Positions 25,092 to 33,503 of a stretch of 56,251 bases of DNA are shown piece by piece. Origin of the DNA: Methanobacteriota archaeon (GTDB taxonomy: Archaea; Thermoplasmatota; Poseidoniia; Poseidoniales; Poseidoniaceae); contig PAOW01000032.1 in NCBI GenBank assembly GCA_002710015.1, positions 1 to 56,251 on the forward strand, given 5' to 3'. Position 1 is the stretch's first letter; each line of letters opens with the position of its first letter. Made by a program: the position numbers and the translations under genes. The notes beneath the pieces are model-generated. The model searched no databases. It saw only the letters and a list, made by a program, of their open reading frames with translations, and had not been told where the DNA came from.

Positions 25092-26018
25092 TCAGAAGGT
25101 TTTGGTTATCACTCTGTAATGCTTTAACCTTTCATAATACTCATGTGGCTGAAGATTTCTGATCTTGTCAGTTCCAAAACTCTCTATGGTAAATGAAGCA
25201 GTAACCGTTGCACTAACTAGAGATTCCATCAACTCATGAACGCTAATTTCACCCTCGCCCGTGGCTAATTTTTGAGCCATAGCTCCTGCAAAAGAATCCC
25301 CACATCCTGTTGGGTCAACTTGGTTTATTGTTGGATAGGAAGGAATTGATATTATCCCACCTGGATGAAATGCAATCACACCATTCTCGCCCTTTTTCAC
25401 TACGAGAATGCCTCCATCTTTCATAGAAAGCAGGGTCTGAGAAGCACGAATCAAATTGTCATCAGCTGTTAACATTCTAACTTCTTCGTCATTCAATATT
25501 AGAATGTCAACTCTCTTGATAACATCTTCAAGGGATTTACGAGCTATGTTAATCCACAAATTCATAGAATCTAGAATTGAAACTCTGCGAGCTTTTGCTT
25601 GGTTAAGAACCGATGCTTGTAAATCTGGATGGAGATTAGCACAAACTAAGACCTTGGGAGAATTGTAGAGTTCTGGAACTACTGGGGAGAATGATTCAAA
25701 CACATTTAACTGGGTATCATGAGTTACGGCTTGGTCCATTTTCCCTTGATAAGAACCAATCCATTTGAATGTCTTACCTGGTTGAACCTCAATCCCCTGT
25801 ATGTCAAGACCCGATTTTCTATACCACTCTAGGTGCTCATCTAGAAAATCCTCTCCTACGACACCTATAATCCCGATCTCTGGTTTACCGTCAAGTCTAG
25901 CGTGAAAGGCAGCTGAAAAACCTCCATATGAACCAGATCCTCCTAGTTCATTTTCCGATGTCCCGGCAGGTGTTTCCAAGGAATCGTAGGCTAAACTACC
26001 AACGATAACTAAATCCAT
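25092..26018 (-). CDS. PfkB-family carbohydrate/nucleoside kinase
   Basis: About 308 residues from MDLVIVGSLAYD (ATG 26018; the longer ORF would run into the upstream gene). It has the PfkB N-terminal GG motif (ELGGSGSYGGFSAA) and the C-terminal signature DPTGCGDSFAGAMA with the catalytic Asp and anion hole. The family phosphorylates sugars, nucleosides or related alcohols with ATP. The specificity cannot be read from sequence; ribokinase, adenosine kinase or inositol/sugar kinase are all possible. It starts four bases after the biotin carboxylase gene stop and is likely co-transcribed with it. Confidence 0.85.
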   Translation of the reverse strand: MDLVIVGSLAYDSLETPAGTSENELGGSGSYGGFSAAFHARLDGKPEIGIIGVVGEDFLDEHLEWYRKSGLDIQGIEVQPGKTFKWIGSYQGKMDQAVTHDTQLNVFESFSPVVPELYNSPKVLVCANLHPDLQASVLNQAKARRVSILDSMNLWINIARKSLEDVIKRVDILILNDEEVRMLTADDNLIRASQTLLSMKDGGILVVKKGENGVIAFHPGGIISIPSYPTINQVDPTGCGDSFAGAMAQKLATGEGEISVHELMESLVSATVTASFTIESFGTDKIRNLQPHEYYERLKHYRVITKTF

Positions 26019-26022
26019 TAAA

Positions 26023-27363
26023 TCATCCCAATAACTCTTGATGTTCATCGATATATGCGATTGTTATATCCCCATTAAGGAAATCTTCCTCGTCCATAAT
26101 TCGCCTGTGAAGTGGAATTAAGTGGTCAACACCTGTAATCAAAGTTTCATCGAGAGCAGTTCTCATTCTTCTTATGGCTGATTCTCTGTCAGGACCCCAT
26201 GCCAATAACTTAGCAAGTAAGCTATCAAAGCACCCTGGCATCTCATATCCCGGATGGGCATGCGTATCACATCTGATTCCAAATCCAGATGGAAAGTGGC
26301 ACTCCCAGAGTCTGCCAGGTGATGGTGCGAAATTTGTCGTATCCTCTGCGTTCAGTCTGCATTGAATTGCATGGCCCCTAATTTTGACATCCTCTTGAGA
26401 AAGTGGCAGACTTTCGCCTTGAGCAACTCTGATGCCTAATTCGACAAGATTGTATCCTGTAATCAGTTCTGTTACCGTATGTTCGACCTGAACTCTTGGG
26501 TTAACCTCAAGGAAATAGAATTCTCCATTTTTGTCCCTAAGGAACTCAAACGTTGCCAACCCTTTGTATCCAACAGATTCTGCACCAGCACAAACTAGGG
26601 CTCCAATCTCTGCCCGCTTTTCGTCACTAAGCCAAGGCCCTTCTTCGATTAACTTCTGATGACGTCTTTGTATTGAACAAAACCTCTCTCCAAAATGAAT
26701 TGCTTTTTGCCCGTCAGCGAGGACCTGAAATTCTACGTGTTGAGCACCTTCAATGTATTTTTCGACGAACACTCTGTCATCTCCAAATGCTGATTTTGCT
26801 CTGCCCTGACATAATTTCAGTGCCCCTTCAAACTCATTTTCCTCATGAACGATCTGCATTCCAATCCCGCCGCCTCCTGCTGCTGCTTTTATGATTACAG
26901 GATATCCAATTTCGTCAGCAAGTTCACTAGCAACCTTGGCAGAGGAAATTGGTTCGCTACTTCCTTTCGCCGTTGGCAAACCTGCAGCCTCCATTGCCGA
27001 CCTAGCCTCAATCTTGTCTCCAAGTAAAGTAATTACACCCGAAGCTGGCCCGATGAAAGTTATTCCCTCTTCTTCAAGTCGCTTTGCAAAGTGAGCATTT
27101 TCTGCTAGGAAACCATATCCTGGGTGAACCGCATCACAATCAAGATCTTTGGCCGCTTGAACAACTGCTTCTATGTCTAGATATGAATCCAATGGATTTG
27201 AACGCATAATAGGATAAGCGACGTCAGCCAATCTGACAGGAAGCGACAACCTATCTTCTCGACCATGAATTATTGCAGCTTCAATTTCCATATCTCGGAG
27301 AGTTCTTAGAATTCTTAGAGCAATTTCCCCTCGATTGGCAATCAACACTCTTCGGAATCCCAT
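26023..27363 (-). CDS. accC: biotin carboxylase subunit of an acyl-CoA carboxylase
   Basis: 446 residues starting MGFRRVLIANRGEIALRILR, the usual AccC length with no carboxyltransferase or BCCP domain attached. Present are the ATP-grasp glycine-rich loop KAAAGGGGIGMQ, HVEFQVLAD, the RRHQKLIEE stretch and the metal/biotin site EVNPRVQVEHTVTE. It carboxylates biotin on a partner BCCP with ATP and bicarbonate. The matching carboxyltransferase and BCCP are not in the window. The complex would make malonyl-CoA or methylmalonyl-CoA, and malonyl-CoA is the likely extender for the megasynthase. The long 5' extension of the open frame (to 27468) is AT-rich and was rejected. Confidence 0.93.
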   Translation of the reverse strand: MGFRRVLIANRGEIALRILRTLRDMEIEAAIIHGREDRLSLPVRLADVAYPIMRSNPLDSYLDIEAVVQAAKDLDCDAVHPGYGFLAENAHFAKRLEEEGITFIGPASGVITLLGDKIEARSAMEAAGLPTAKGSSEPISSAKVASELADEIGYPVIIKAAAGGGGIGMQIVHEENEFEGALKLCQGRAKSAFGDDRVFVEKYIEGAQHVEFQVLADGQKAIHFGERFCSIQRRHQKLIEEGPWLSDEKRAEIGALVCAGAESVGYKGLATFEFLRDKNGEFYFLEVNPRVQVEHTVTELITGYNLVELGIRVAQGESLPLSQEDVKIRGHAIQCRLNAEDTTNFAPSPGRLWECHFPSGFGIRCDTHAHPGYEMPGCFDSLLAKLLAWGPDRESAIRRMRTALDETLITGVDHLIPLHRRIMDEEDFLNGDITIAYIDEHQELLG

Positions 27364-27474
27364 GTTTAACCCCTGCCGTAACCATTCTAAGATGAAATCG
27401 GTTGAATATACTATCCTTAATTCAATAATTGATTGGCAAACACTGTTAATATTTAATTGAATAAACATTCACTA

Positions 27475-27482
27475 TTATATTA
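27475..27482 (+). promoter_or_regulatory. TATA box of the first SLOG gene
   Basis: The bases TTATATTA centre about 24 bases upstream of the ATG at 27502, which predicts a leaderless or nearly leaderless mRNA. No Shine-Dalgarno is seen before that ATG, which agrees with this. Confidence 0.5.
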
Positions 27483-27501
27483 TGAGTGATTAACAACATA
27501 C

Positions 27502-27969
27502 ATGCCCGAAGTTCTTCCTAGCGGTCAAGAAGCAGTGGATAAATTTGCAGGAAAGGATCTAAACAATGACGGAAACATAGTCAACCTTGTCGTTTGCGGA
27601 AACTCAAGATTTTATCAAACCGATTGGGTTGAGCACAGATTAGATCAATGGGTTAGCTGGAATAGTAAGCCTGACTTAGTAATCTTAGGAGGTGCTAGCG
27701 GAGTTGATAGTTTAGTAGAAAAATGGGCTACGGAAAATCACATTCAACTTGCTATATTCAACGAAGCATGGAATGAACCCAGAATTGGAGAACAAGACAC
27801 TGGACGCCCTGAAGCATCTCCTAAATTAGGAAGTAAAATGCTTGACTACGCAACGCATGTGTTAGCGTTTCCCGGACCCAAATCGAAATGGACTACTACC
27901 ATGATAAACAAAGCAATAGACAGAAGTATTCCCTTAGTCAGTATACCTACGCCTACTGCTTTGGACTAA
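27502..27969 (+). CDS. SLOG-fold protein (DUF2493/YspA-like), copy 1
   Basis: 155 residues with a Rossmann-like core: NLVVCGNSRFYQTDWVEHRL opening strand and loop, PDLVILGGASGVDSLVEKWA as the GGxxGxD nucleotide-binding loop, and a final M...ATHVLAFPGPKSKWTTTMI with the Ser/Thr helix typical of the YspA/DprA-related SLOG group. SLOG proteins bind nucleotides or nucleotide-derived signals; some act in stress or defence. It is followed 115 bases later by a clear paralogue. Both begin with the same pattern (SG/AG-R/K-DLN-DG-I-NL), so they arose by tandem duplication. Confidence 0.75.
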   Translation: MPEVLPSGQEAVDKFAGKDLNNDGNIVNLVVCGNSRFYQTDWVEHRLDQWVSWNSKPDLVILGGASGVDSLVEKWATENHIQLAIFNEAWNEPRIGEQDTGRPEASPKLGSKMLDYATHVLAFPGPKSKWTTTMINKAIDRSIPLVSIPTPTALD

Positions 27970-28056
27970 ACTAATCAACGTTTACGTAATATTTTCACCG
28001 ATTTCCGGAATGCAAAAAACGTTTTTCGACGAAAAACTACAATTGGACCATCGATG

Positions 28057-28064
28057 TTATACGT
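28057..28064 (+). promoter_or_regulatory. TATA box of the second SLOG gene
   Basis: The bases GTTATACG lie about 25 bases before the ATG at 28085, again predicting a leaderless mRNA and no Shine-Dalgarno. Just upstream, 28015-28045 holds the A/T-rich imperfect hairpin AAAAAACGTTTTTCGACGAAAAAC, which may terminate the first copy. The two copies therefore seem to be separate transcription units. Confidence 0.45.
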
Positions 28065-28084
28065 GATAAGAATAACTGACACCC

Positions 28085-28549
28085 ATGACAGAGCAACCAG
28101 TTCCCGGCTCCAAAATAATCAGTGAACTCTCAGGAAGAGACCTAAATAAGGATGGTAGAATCATAAATTTGGTTATCTGTGGAGACTCACGGTTTTACAA
28201 TTATGAGTGGGTAGAAGAGCAACTTGAACAGTGGATTAAATGGAATGCATATCCAGATCTGATAATATTAGGAGGAGCAAGTGGAGTAGACTATCTAGCG
28301 GAAAGATGGGCTGGTAATTATGCAATTCCACTAGCGATTTTCAATGAAGCGTGGAATGTACCTAGAAAGGGATTGCAGGACCATGGAAGACCTGAAGCCC
28401 CATCTGACTTGAGCGGAAGAATGTTGGAGAGAGCAACCCATTTAATCGCTTTTCCAGGACCTGAATCAAAGTGGACGAAGGTAATGGTAGAGCATGCGAG
28501 AATGAAAGGTATACCAACAGCTGTCGTTCCCGTTCCAGAAGATGGCTAA
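28085..28549 (+). CDS. SLOG-fold protein (DUF2493/YspA-like), copy 2
   Basis: 154 residues, paralogue of the preceding gene over its whole length. Shared landmarks are NLVICGDSRFYNYEWVEEQL, PDLIILGGASGVDYLAERWA, LAIFNEAWNVPR, GRPEAP and ATHLIAFPGPESKWTKVMV. Residues after the Gly loop (GVDYL here, GVDSL in copy 1) and the helix that follows differ most, so ligand or partner may differ. The gene ends five bases before the stop of the convergent reductase gene. Confidence 0.75.
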   Translation: MTEQPVPGSKIISELSGRDLNKDGRIINLVICGDSRFYNYEWVEEQLEQWIKWNAYPDLIILGGASGVDYLAERWAGNYAIPLAIFNEAWNVPRKGLQDHGRPEAPSDLSGRMLERATHLIAFPGPESKWTKVMVEHARMKGIPTAVVPVPEDG

Positions 28550-28554
28550 CTGTA

Positions 28555-30360
28555 TCAGTAAACGTCACGCAGATATCGCTTCTGCTCTTTCATCATTGTC
28601 TTCTCAATGAAGAATGTGGCATCTTCCTCAGACATCTCTCCATGCTCCATTGCAATTTCAATCAGCGCTCTATGAACATCTTTTGCCATGTATTGCTTAT
28701 CACCACATATGTAGAAATAAGCACCTCGCTCGAACCACTCCCAAACCTCAGCACCGTGTTCTTTCAATCGGTGTTGGACGTATATTTTCTCTTCTTGATC
28801 CCTTGACCATGCGGTGGTAAACCGGTATAGATGACCTTCATCTAACCAATTTTCAATAGTGTCCTTGTAGTAAAATTCTGTCTTAGAGGACTGATCACCG
28901 AAGAATAACCAGTTCTTTCCATTGCCACCATCGAATATTCTTTGCTCCATGAATGCCCTAAATGGAGCAATACCTGTTCCTGGACCCAACATAATAATGT
29001 CAGTAGACTTATCCTCTGGCAGAACAAATGACTTGGTTGGAGACATGAATACACCAACATCTGTCTCATTAACTTCAACTTCGTCGGCCATGTAAATTGT
29101 GCAAAGTCCGCCTCTGTCCCGTCCATGATGGGAGTATCTGACTATTCCAACTGTAAGCTCAACGAATCCTGGATGGGCATCATGACTGCTTGCAATTGAG
29201 TAAAGTCTAGGCTTGAGCTTGTCTAGCAGGTCAATGAATTCTTCAGGCGTGTAGGATATGGAGAAGTCATTGAAAACGTCAACATAGTCTCTAGACCAAA
29301 TGTAATCCTCCAATGCATCTGCATCATTTGCTAGTATCTCTGCCCTCTCGACTGGGTCGTCACCGGGTATAGAAGGAAGTAATTCTGCTTGCAAGACTGG
29401 CTCACTGTTCGACCACCTTCTATTAGTTACGGAGACCGTTTCCCTCTGTCTCTCAACCATGCTTACTTTTATCCTTAGACCACTAGATTTGACTTTCTCC
29501 TTTAGTGACTTTACAAATTTCTTGTTTACTCTGTGAATTTCGTAATCTTTCTTCAGAGCTTCCCAAAGTGTTCTCTCGCCGTTGTGGGTATGGACAATGT
29601 GATCTTGTGCCCAACCTGCCTTTTCTATCAACAAATCAACAGTCAACGGAGGATTTTCTGGGACAACTCCCAATGCATCTCCTACTTTGTAATCCATTCC
29701 AGAATCACCAAGGTCGAAGACTATGTGTCTGGTTTCTTTTCTAGAACCTTCTCCGTTGAGGATATAGCACTCTGTAATCTTTGTTGGATACGGGTTTTTT
29801 GCGCTCCAACCAGATTTGTCTTTGGACTTTTCCTTTTTCTCCTTCTTCTCGACAATTTCCACCTCTGGTGCAGGAGCAGCTTCGGCAGATTCTACCTTTA
29901 TCTCAATGGAGACCATTGCTGGAATTACTTTGTCAACCCAAACCTGCCATTCAGGCTCAAAATCAACATCACATTTCTGAAGGTCTGTTACTTTTGTAGC
30001 GCCCAACTCTTGAAACTTGTTGTCCCAGTCAATTCCAGCCTGACAGAATTCGTCATACCCTGTATCGCCGATAGCACAAATAGAATAATTTACGCCGGCT
30101 AAGGACGGATTTTGTGAACAAGTTTCATCCCATAAATCTGCGGCATTGTCTGGCATTTCACCTTCTCCCCATGTGGATGTTATTATCAGGATTCTTTTGT
30201 GATTAATCAAGTTAGAGGCGGGGAAACCATCCATATCAAACACAGTTGCATTGAGACCACTTTTGTCTGCTAATTTCTTGGTTTGATTAGCCAAATCTTC
30301 TGCGTTTCCTGTTTGAGAACCGAAAAATATTGCAATAGAATTATCACTCTCTGAAGACAT
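28555..30360 (-). CDS. diflavin reductase (CPR / sulfite-reductase-flavoprotein-like)
   Basis: About 601 residues: an N-terminal flavodoxin (FFGSQTGNAEDLA, TSTWGEGEMPDNA, CAIGDTGYDEFC), an acidic/Lys-rich linker (~160-190), then a ferredoxin-NADP-reductase half with FAD-binding KPRLYSIAS and GGLCTIYMAD, and NADPH-binding IMLGPGTGIAPFRAFMEQR, LFFGDQS, YFYICGDKQYMAKDV. The layout is that of cytochrome P450 reductase or CysJ: it passes electrons from NADPH through FAD and FMN to a heme or metal partner. The ATG at 30360 follows GGGAGGT. No CysI or P450 lies nearby, so the partner is unknown. The linker and family are bacterial/eukaryotic in style. Confidence 0.9.
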   Translation of the reverse strand: MSSESDNSIAIFFGSQTGNAEDLANQTKKLADKSGLNATVFDMDGFPASNLINHKRILIITSTWGEGEMPDNAADLWDETCSQNPSLAGVNYSICAIGDTGYDEFCQAGIDWDNKFQELGATKVTDLQKCDVDFEPEWQVWVDKVIPAMVSIEIKVESAEAAPAPEVEIVEKKEKKEKSKDKSGWSAKNPYPTKITECYILNGEGSRKETRHIVFDLGDSGMDYKVGDALGVVPENPPLTVDLLIEKAGWAQDHIVHTHNGERTLWEALKKDYEIHRVNKKFVKSLKEKVKSSGLRIKVSMVERQRETVSVTNRRWSNSEPVLQAELLPSIPGDDPVERAEILANDADALEDYIWSRDYVDVFNDFSISYTPEEFIDLLDKLKPRLYSIASSHDAHPGFVELTVGIVRYSHHGRDRGGLCTIYMADEVEVNETDVGVFMSPTKSFVLPEDKSTDIIMLGPGTGIAPFRAFMEQRIFDGGNGKNWLFFGDQSSKTEFYYKDTIENWLDEGHLYRFTTAWSRDQEEKIYVQHRLKEHGAEVWEWFERGAYFYICGDKQYMAKDVHRALIEIAMEHGEMSEEDATFFIEKTMMKEQKRYLRDVY

Positions 30361-30471
30361 GTTATGACCTCCCATTCAGCAGATAGAGTTACCTGCAAAT
30401 TGGGGCACTCGTAAGGTGTAAATGAATGTTAGGTGCGATGGTGTCTTATCGCAGATGCTGGTGGTCTACTC

Positions 30472-31236
30472 GTGACCCAACTAGATTTGCTTGGAAGTGG
30501 GAACGCATTCTTACCCTCAGGCAGATTACATTCTCTACTTCTAATCGACCAGCATATCATGATTGACTGTCCTCCAACTGCCCTTGCAAGCTTGAGAAAT
30601 GCTGGCATCAGTCCTGCAAATATTGATATGATTTTGATTACACATGTGCATGCAGACCATGTATTTGGTTTTCCCAATTTTATTCTTGAGAGGAAATATA
30701 TCTCAGATCGAAATGGAGAAAAACAACTTACTGTTGCTGGTTCAAAAATTGTTAGAAAACGATTGGAATTGCTTTGTGAGCTCGCCTATCCAGACTCACT
30801 CAATGACGTTTTATCCAATATAAATTGGGTAGATACGCCAAAATCCGATGAATGGACATTCGAAAGGTTTGAAGTTAAACACGACCCAAAAGTTGAGCCA
30901 CATGGATGGATGATGACACATGAACGTGGTTGGTCTCTACTACACAGTGGCGATTCTGGCCATTGTGATGAGTTATGGGAAAGAGCAAAGCAGTGTAAAT
31001 TTGCAATCGTGGAGATGAGTGTTCCGGATAGAGTGATTACTGAATATCACCATACTCCAAGCCAAATCAGTCAGTTGGCTAATGAATGCCCAGACACAGT
31101 ATTCTTACTAACACACACATACATTGACTGTGACTATGAAATCTTAACAACCGATACACCAGAATTACCACCTAACGTAATATTAGGTCATGATGGTATG
31201 AAATTCTCATTAGATCAAAATGGTGAATCTGTGTAA
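30472..31236 (+). CDS. MBL-fold hydrolase (RNase Z-like)
   Basis: About 254 residues from GTG 30472 (MTQLDLLGSGNAF), which follows GGTGG; an earlier in-frame GTG at 30433 gives an unlikely N-terminus. The metallo-beta-lactamase motif THVHADH is at ~57-63, then the LLHSGDSGH strand with metal-bridging Asp, and a late YHHTPSQ and GHDG. This fits the RNase Z/AtsA branch. Likely substrates are phosphodiesters or tRNA 3' ends, but a dedicated tRNase Z would usually show a longer exosite. It is divergent from the diflavin reductase. Confidence 0.75.
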   Translation: MTQLDLLGSGNAFLPSGRLHSLLLIDQHIMIDCPPTALASLRNAGISPANIDMILITHVHADHVFGFPNFILERKYISDRNGEKQLTVAGSKIVRKRLELLCELAYPDSLNDVLSNINWVDTPKSDEWTFERFEVKHDPKVEPHGWMMTHERGWSLLHSGDSGHCDELWERAKQCKFAIVEMSVPDRVITEYHHTPSQISQLANECPDTVFLLTHTYIDCDYEILTTDTPELPPNVILGHDGMKFSLDQNGESV

Positions 31237-31646
31237 TATAATAAAGGTAATAAATAACATAAAGGATTTTTACAAACTTCCCTCGTAGATTTTTTTGAAT
31301 GTTTTCAAACCATTTTTCAAAAATTAGATTGTAGAAATATCTAGTTTATGAAATCAAGAAAAAAATTTCTCGCTTTGAATTCAGCTAAATAAAAAAAATT
31401 CAAAATTTTTACACTCGGCGATTGAATGTAAAATTTGGATTACAGTTGAACTGTTTTATATACAAAAAGGAAAAAATATGCATCCCTTTTTATACCTCCA
31501 ATTGAATACTGATTTACCCATCAAATATCGGTTTTTGATTCGCTTTCTGGATTATACTTATATGGTGGACTCGGACTCCCTCGGGCCATCACGCATAGGG
31601 TTGGCCGGGATTGAATGAGTAATGAGAAATTTTGAGGTGTTATTTT
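31237..31646. other. AT-rich intergenic region next to orc1/cdc6: candidate replication origin
   Basis: About 410 bases without a gene. The first 330 are very A/T-rich with many A and T runs; a perfect small palindrome ACAGTT-G-AACTGT lies at 31442-31454. A TATA box ACTTATATGG is at 31556-31565. Bases 31566-31612 form a G/C-rich island with repeated GGACTC and the pair CCCTCGGGCC / GGCCGGG, which lies in the leader of the initiator gene. Archaeal origins are often next to orc1/cdc6 and combine an AT-rich unwinding tract with G/C-containing origin recognition boxes. I could not match a known ORB consensus, so this is inference from position and composition. Confidence 0.45.
31634..31639 (+). 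promoter_or_regulatory. Shine-Dalgarno fixing a TTG start for orc1/cdc6
   Basis: GAGGTG lies seven bases before the TTG at 31647. The protein then starts (M)DKNIFDG, the usual Orc1/Cdc6 beginning, so this TTG is preferred over the upstream TTG at 31632, which overlaps the Shine-Dalgarno. Confidence 0.65.
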
Positions 31647-32888
31647 TTGGACAAAAATATTTTCGATGGAATCCTTAATCAAAAAACTCTATTCGTCCAA
31701 AAAGAAGTGCTACGTCACACATACCAACCCGAAGTATTACCTCACAGGGATTACGAAAGAGATCAGCTATCATTTAATCTAGTTGAAGCTTTGAAAGGCC
31801 ACATTCCATCCAACATGATTCTGTATGGCGTTACAGGAGCTGGAAAAACAGCTGTTACTAGGTTTGTCTGCGACCAATTACAGAAAAAGGGCGAATCCAT
31901 CGGTAGAAAGGTTCACCCGGTGTTAGTCAATTGTAGACAAATCGACACTCAATACAGGGTCCTCTCACACCTTGGTAATGCCCTACTTGAAGACTACGAG
32001 AGAGATGAAATTCCATTCACAGGATGGCCAACAGATCGAGTATTCTCAGAGTTGGTCAAAAGGATGAACTCTAGAGGCGGAGTGTATGTATTGGTATTGG
32101 ATGAAATTGACCACCTTGTTAAAAAAGCAGGGGATGACCTTCTATACAACTTGACCAATCTTAACGCTGAATTGAAAAACGCCCGTGCATGCGTAATCGG
32201 GATTTCAAACGACTTAAAATTCACCGACTTCCTAGACCCAAGAGTAAGAAGTCGATTGGGCCAGCAAGATATTGTCTTCAACCCTTACAATGCCGAACAA
32301 CTTCAAGACATTTTGCGGTCCAGAGCATCTCTTAGCATTGATTCGGACGCATTAGGTGCCGGCGTGATAGAACTCTGTGCTGCTCTTGCTGCTCAAGAAC
32401 ACGGTGATGCGAGATGTGCACTTGACCTATTGAGAGTTTCAACTGAAAAGGCTGAACAAGAAGGGGTTGAGATCGTGGAGCAAAATCATGTAAGAATTGC
32501 ACAAGCTCAGATCGAATCAGACCAAGTTACCCCTGTAATCAGAACTTTACCTACTCAACAAAAACTAGTTCTGTCTTCGGTTCTAATAAACGAAAAAAAT
32601 GGTCTAAGAAACATACAGACCGGCGAAGTATACCACATTTACAAACAAGCCTGCAGCCACATTGGACAGCAATTCCTCACTGCACGTAGGATTTCGGGAA
32701 TTATTTCCAACCTCGATATGTTAGGATTAATCACTGCAAAGACGATTTCTCGAGGCCGATATGGAAGGACAAAGGAAATCAATTCCTGCATTCCAACAAA
32801 CATAGACCCTTGCGAGGTTATGTCCAAGGCTGAACCAACTTTAGTGGAAGTGTTCTCTGCAAGATATCGTCATCAGAGCCAACTTTAG
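31647..32888 (+). CDS. cdc6: Orc1/Cdc6 replication initiator
   Basis: About 413 residues, the family's usual length. It begins DKNIFDG, then YQPEVLPHRDYERDQL, which is the archaeal Orc1/Cdc6 entry to the AAA+ fold. Walker A is GVTGAGKT (61-68), Walker B VLVLDEIDHL, sensor 1 VIGISNDLKF, and FLDPRVRSRL precedes the lid. The C-terminal third is a winged helix for origin DNA. It binds origin recognition boxes and loads MCM. It stands downstream of an AT-rich gene-free tract, which suits an origin. Confidence 0.95.
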   Translation: MDKNIFDGILNQKTLFVQKEVLRHTYQPEVLPHRDYERDQLSFNLVEALKGHIPSNMILYGVTGAGKTAVTRFVCDQLQKKGESIGRKVHPVLVNCRQIDTQYRVLSHLGNALLEDYERDEIPFTGWPTDRVFSELVKRMNSRGGVYVLVLDEIDHLVKKAGDDLLYNLTNLNAELKNARACVIGISNDLKFTDFLDPRVRSRLGQQDIVFNPYNAEQLQDILRSRASLSIDSDALGAGVIELCAALAAQEHGDARCALDLLRVSTEKAEQEGVEIVEQNHVRIAQAQIESDQVTPVIRTLPTQQKLVLSSVLINEKNGLRNIQTGEVYHIYKQACSHIGQQFLTARRISGIISNLDMLGLITAKTISRGRYGRTKEINSCIPTNIDPCEVMSKAEPTLVEVFSARYRHQSQL

Positions 32889-32951
32889 GGCGCTCTAAGT
32901 TATCTTTGATATATCCCAAGAGTCATAAATGCGACCAAGTTCGCAAACCGT

Positions 32952-33503
32952 ATGAGCACTGAGGATGAGAATCCTGCTTCCGGCATGTTAGGCATACTGA
33001 CAAAGCCATCCAACACCTTAGCCAACTGGTATTTTTGGCTAGGTCTCTTGGGTCTATTGCTTGCTGCTCTAAATATTGCAAATATAATTCACCCAAGTTA
33101 TAGAGTCTCATGGGGAGGCATGTTTACATTTGAGTTTACGAACAATGCTTTTGGAGATAAGGATACTGCTTCTGCTTTTGTTCTCAGTGATGCAATATTC
33201 GTTGCTTTTTGTGGTGCTCTTGTCTTTTTGGGCGCAAGATCACTCAAAGGCGATTCGGGAGCAAATGACTGGCTAATGTCAATGGTCAAGAGCGAGTGGT
33301 ATACAGACTTACTCGACGCAAAGGAAGGCGGATGGACTTTAGTTGTTGGAACATGGTCTATGCTAATCAGTATCATATTCTACTTCTACTGGGGGATCAT
33401 GTATATGGGATGGATTGACCCTGGTGTATACTCAATATCTATCTCTCTAATGGCAGTTGGTTTAGTCCTTAGGATGCTATCAACCGTTGAAGAAGATCAG
33501 TGA
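32952..33503 (+). CDS. four-span membrane protein, unknown
   Basis: 183 residues with hydrophobic segments at about 27-50, 78-95, 125-145 and 155-172 and a short acidic N-terminus. I do not recognise the family. Its size and layout resemble the 183-residue membrane protein at 52.8 kb, but I see no clear shared motif. Its stop overlaps the stop of the convergent glycosyltransferase by seven bases. Confidence 0.65.
   Translation: MSTEDENPASGMLGILTKPSNTLANWYFWLGLLGLLLAALNIANIIHPSYRVSWGGMFTFEFTNNAFGDKDTASAFVLSDAIFVAFCGALVFLGARSLKGDSGANDWLMSMVKSEWYTDLLDAKEGGWTLVVGTWSMLISIIFYFYWGIMYMGWIDPGVYSISISLMAVGLVLRMLSTVEEDQ

Noticed and set aside
27364-27468. N-terminal extension of the biotin carboxylase frame
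   Set aside because: The extra 35 residues are AT-driven and precede the standard AccC start MGFRRVLIANRGEIA; they fall in the divergent promoter region.
27502-28549. A defence island built around the two SLOG proteins
   Set aside because: No nuclease, TIR, reverse transcriptase, membrane effector or CRISPR feature lies next to them; neighbours are metabolic genes.
29533-30102. A 189-codon plus-strand open frame inside the diflavin reductase
   Set aside because: Antisense to a gene with clear flavodoxin and linker motifs; composition rich in Phe/Leu/Ser without any domain.
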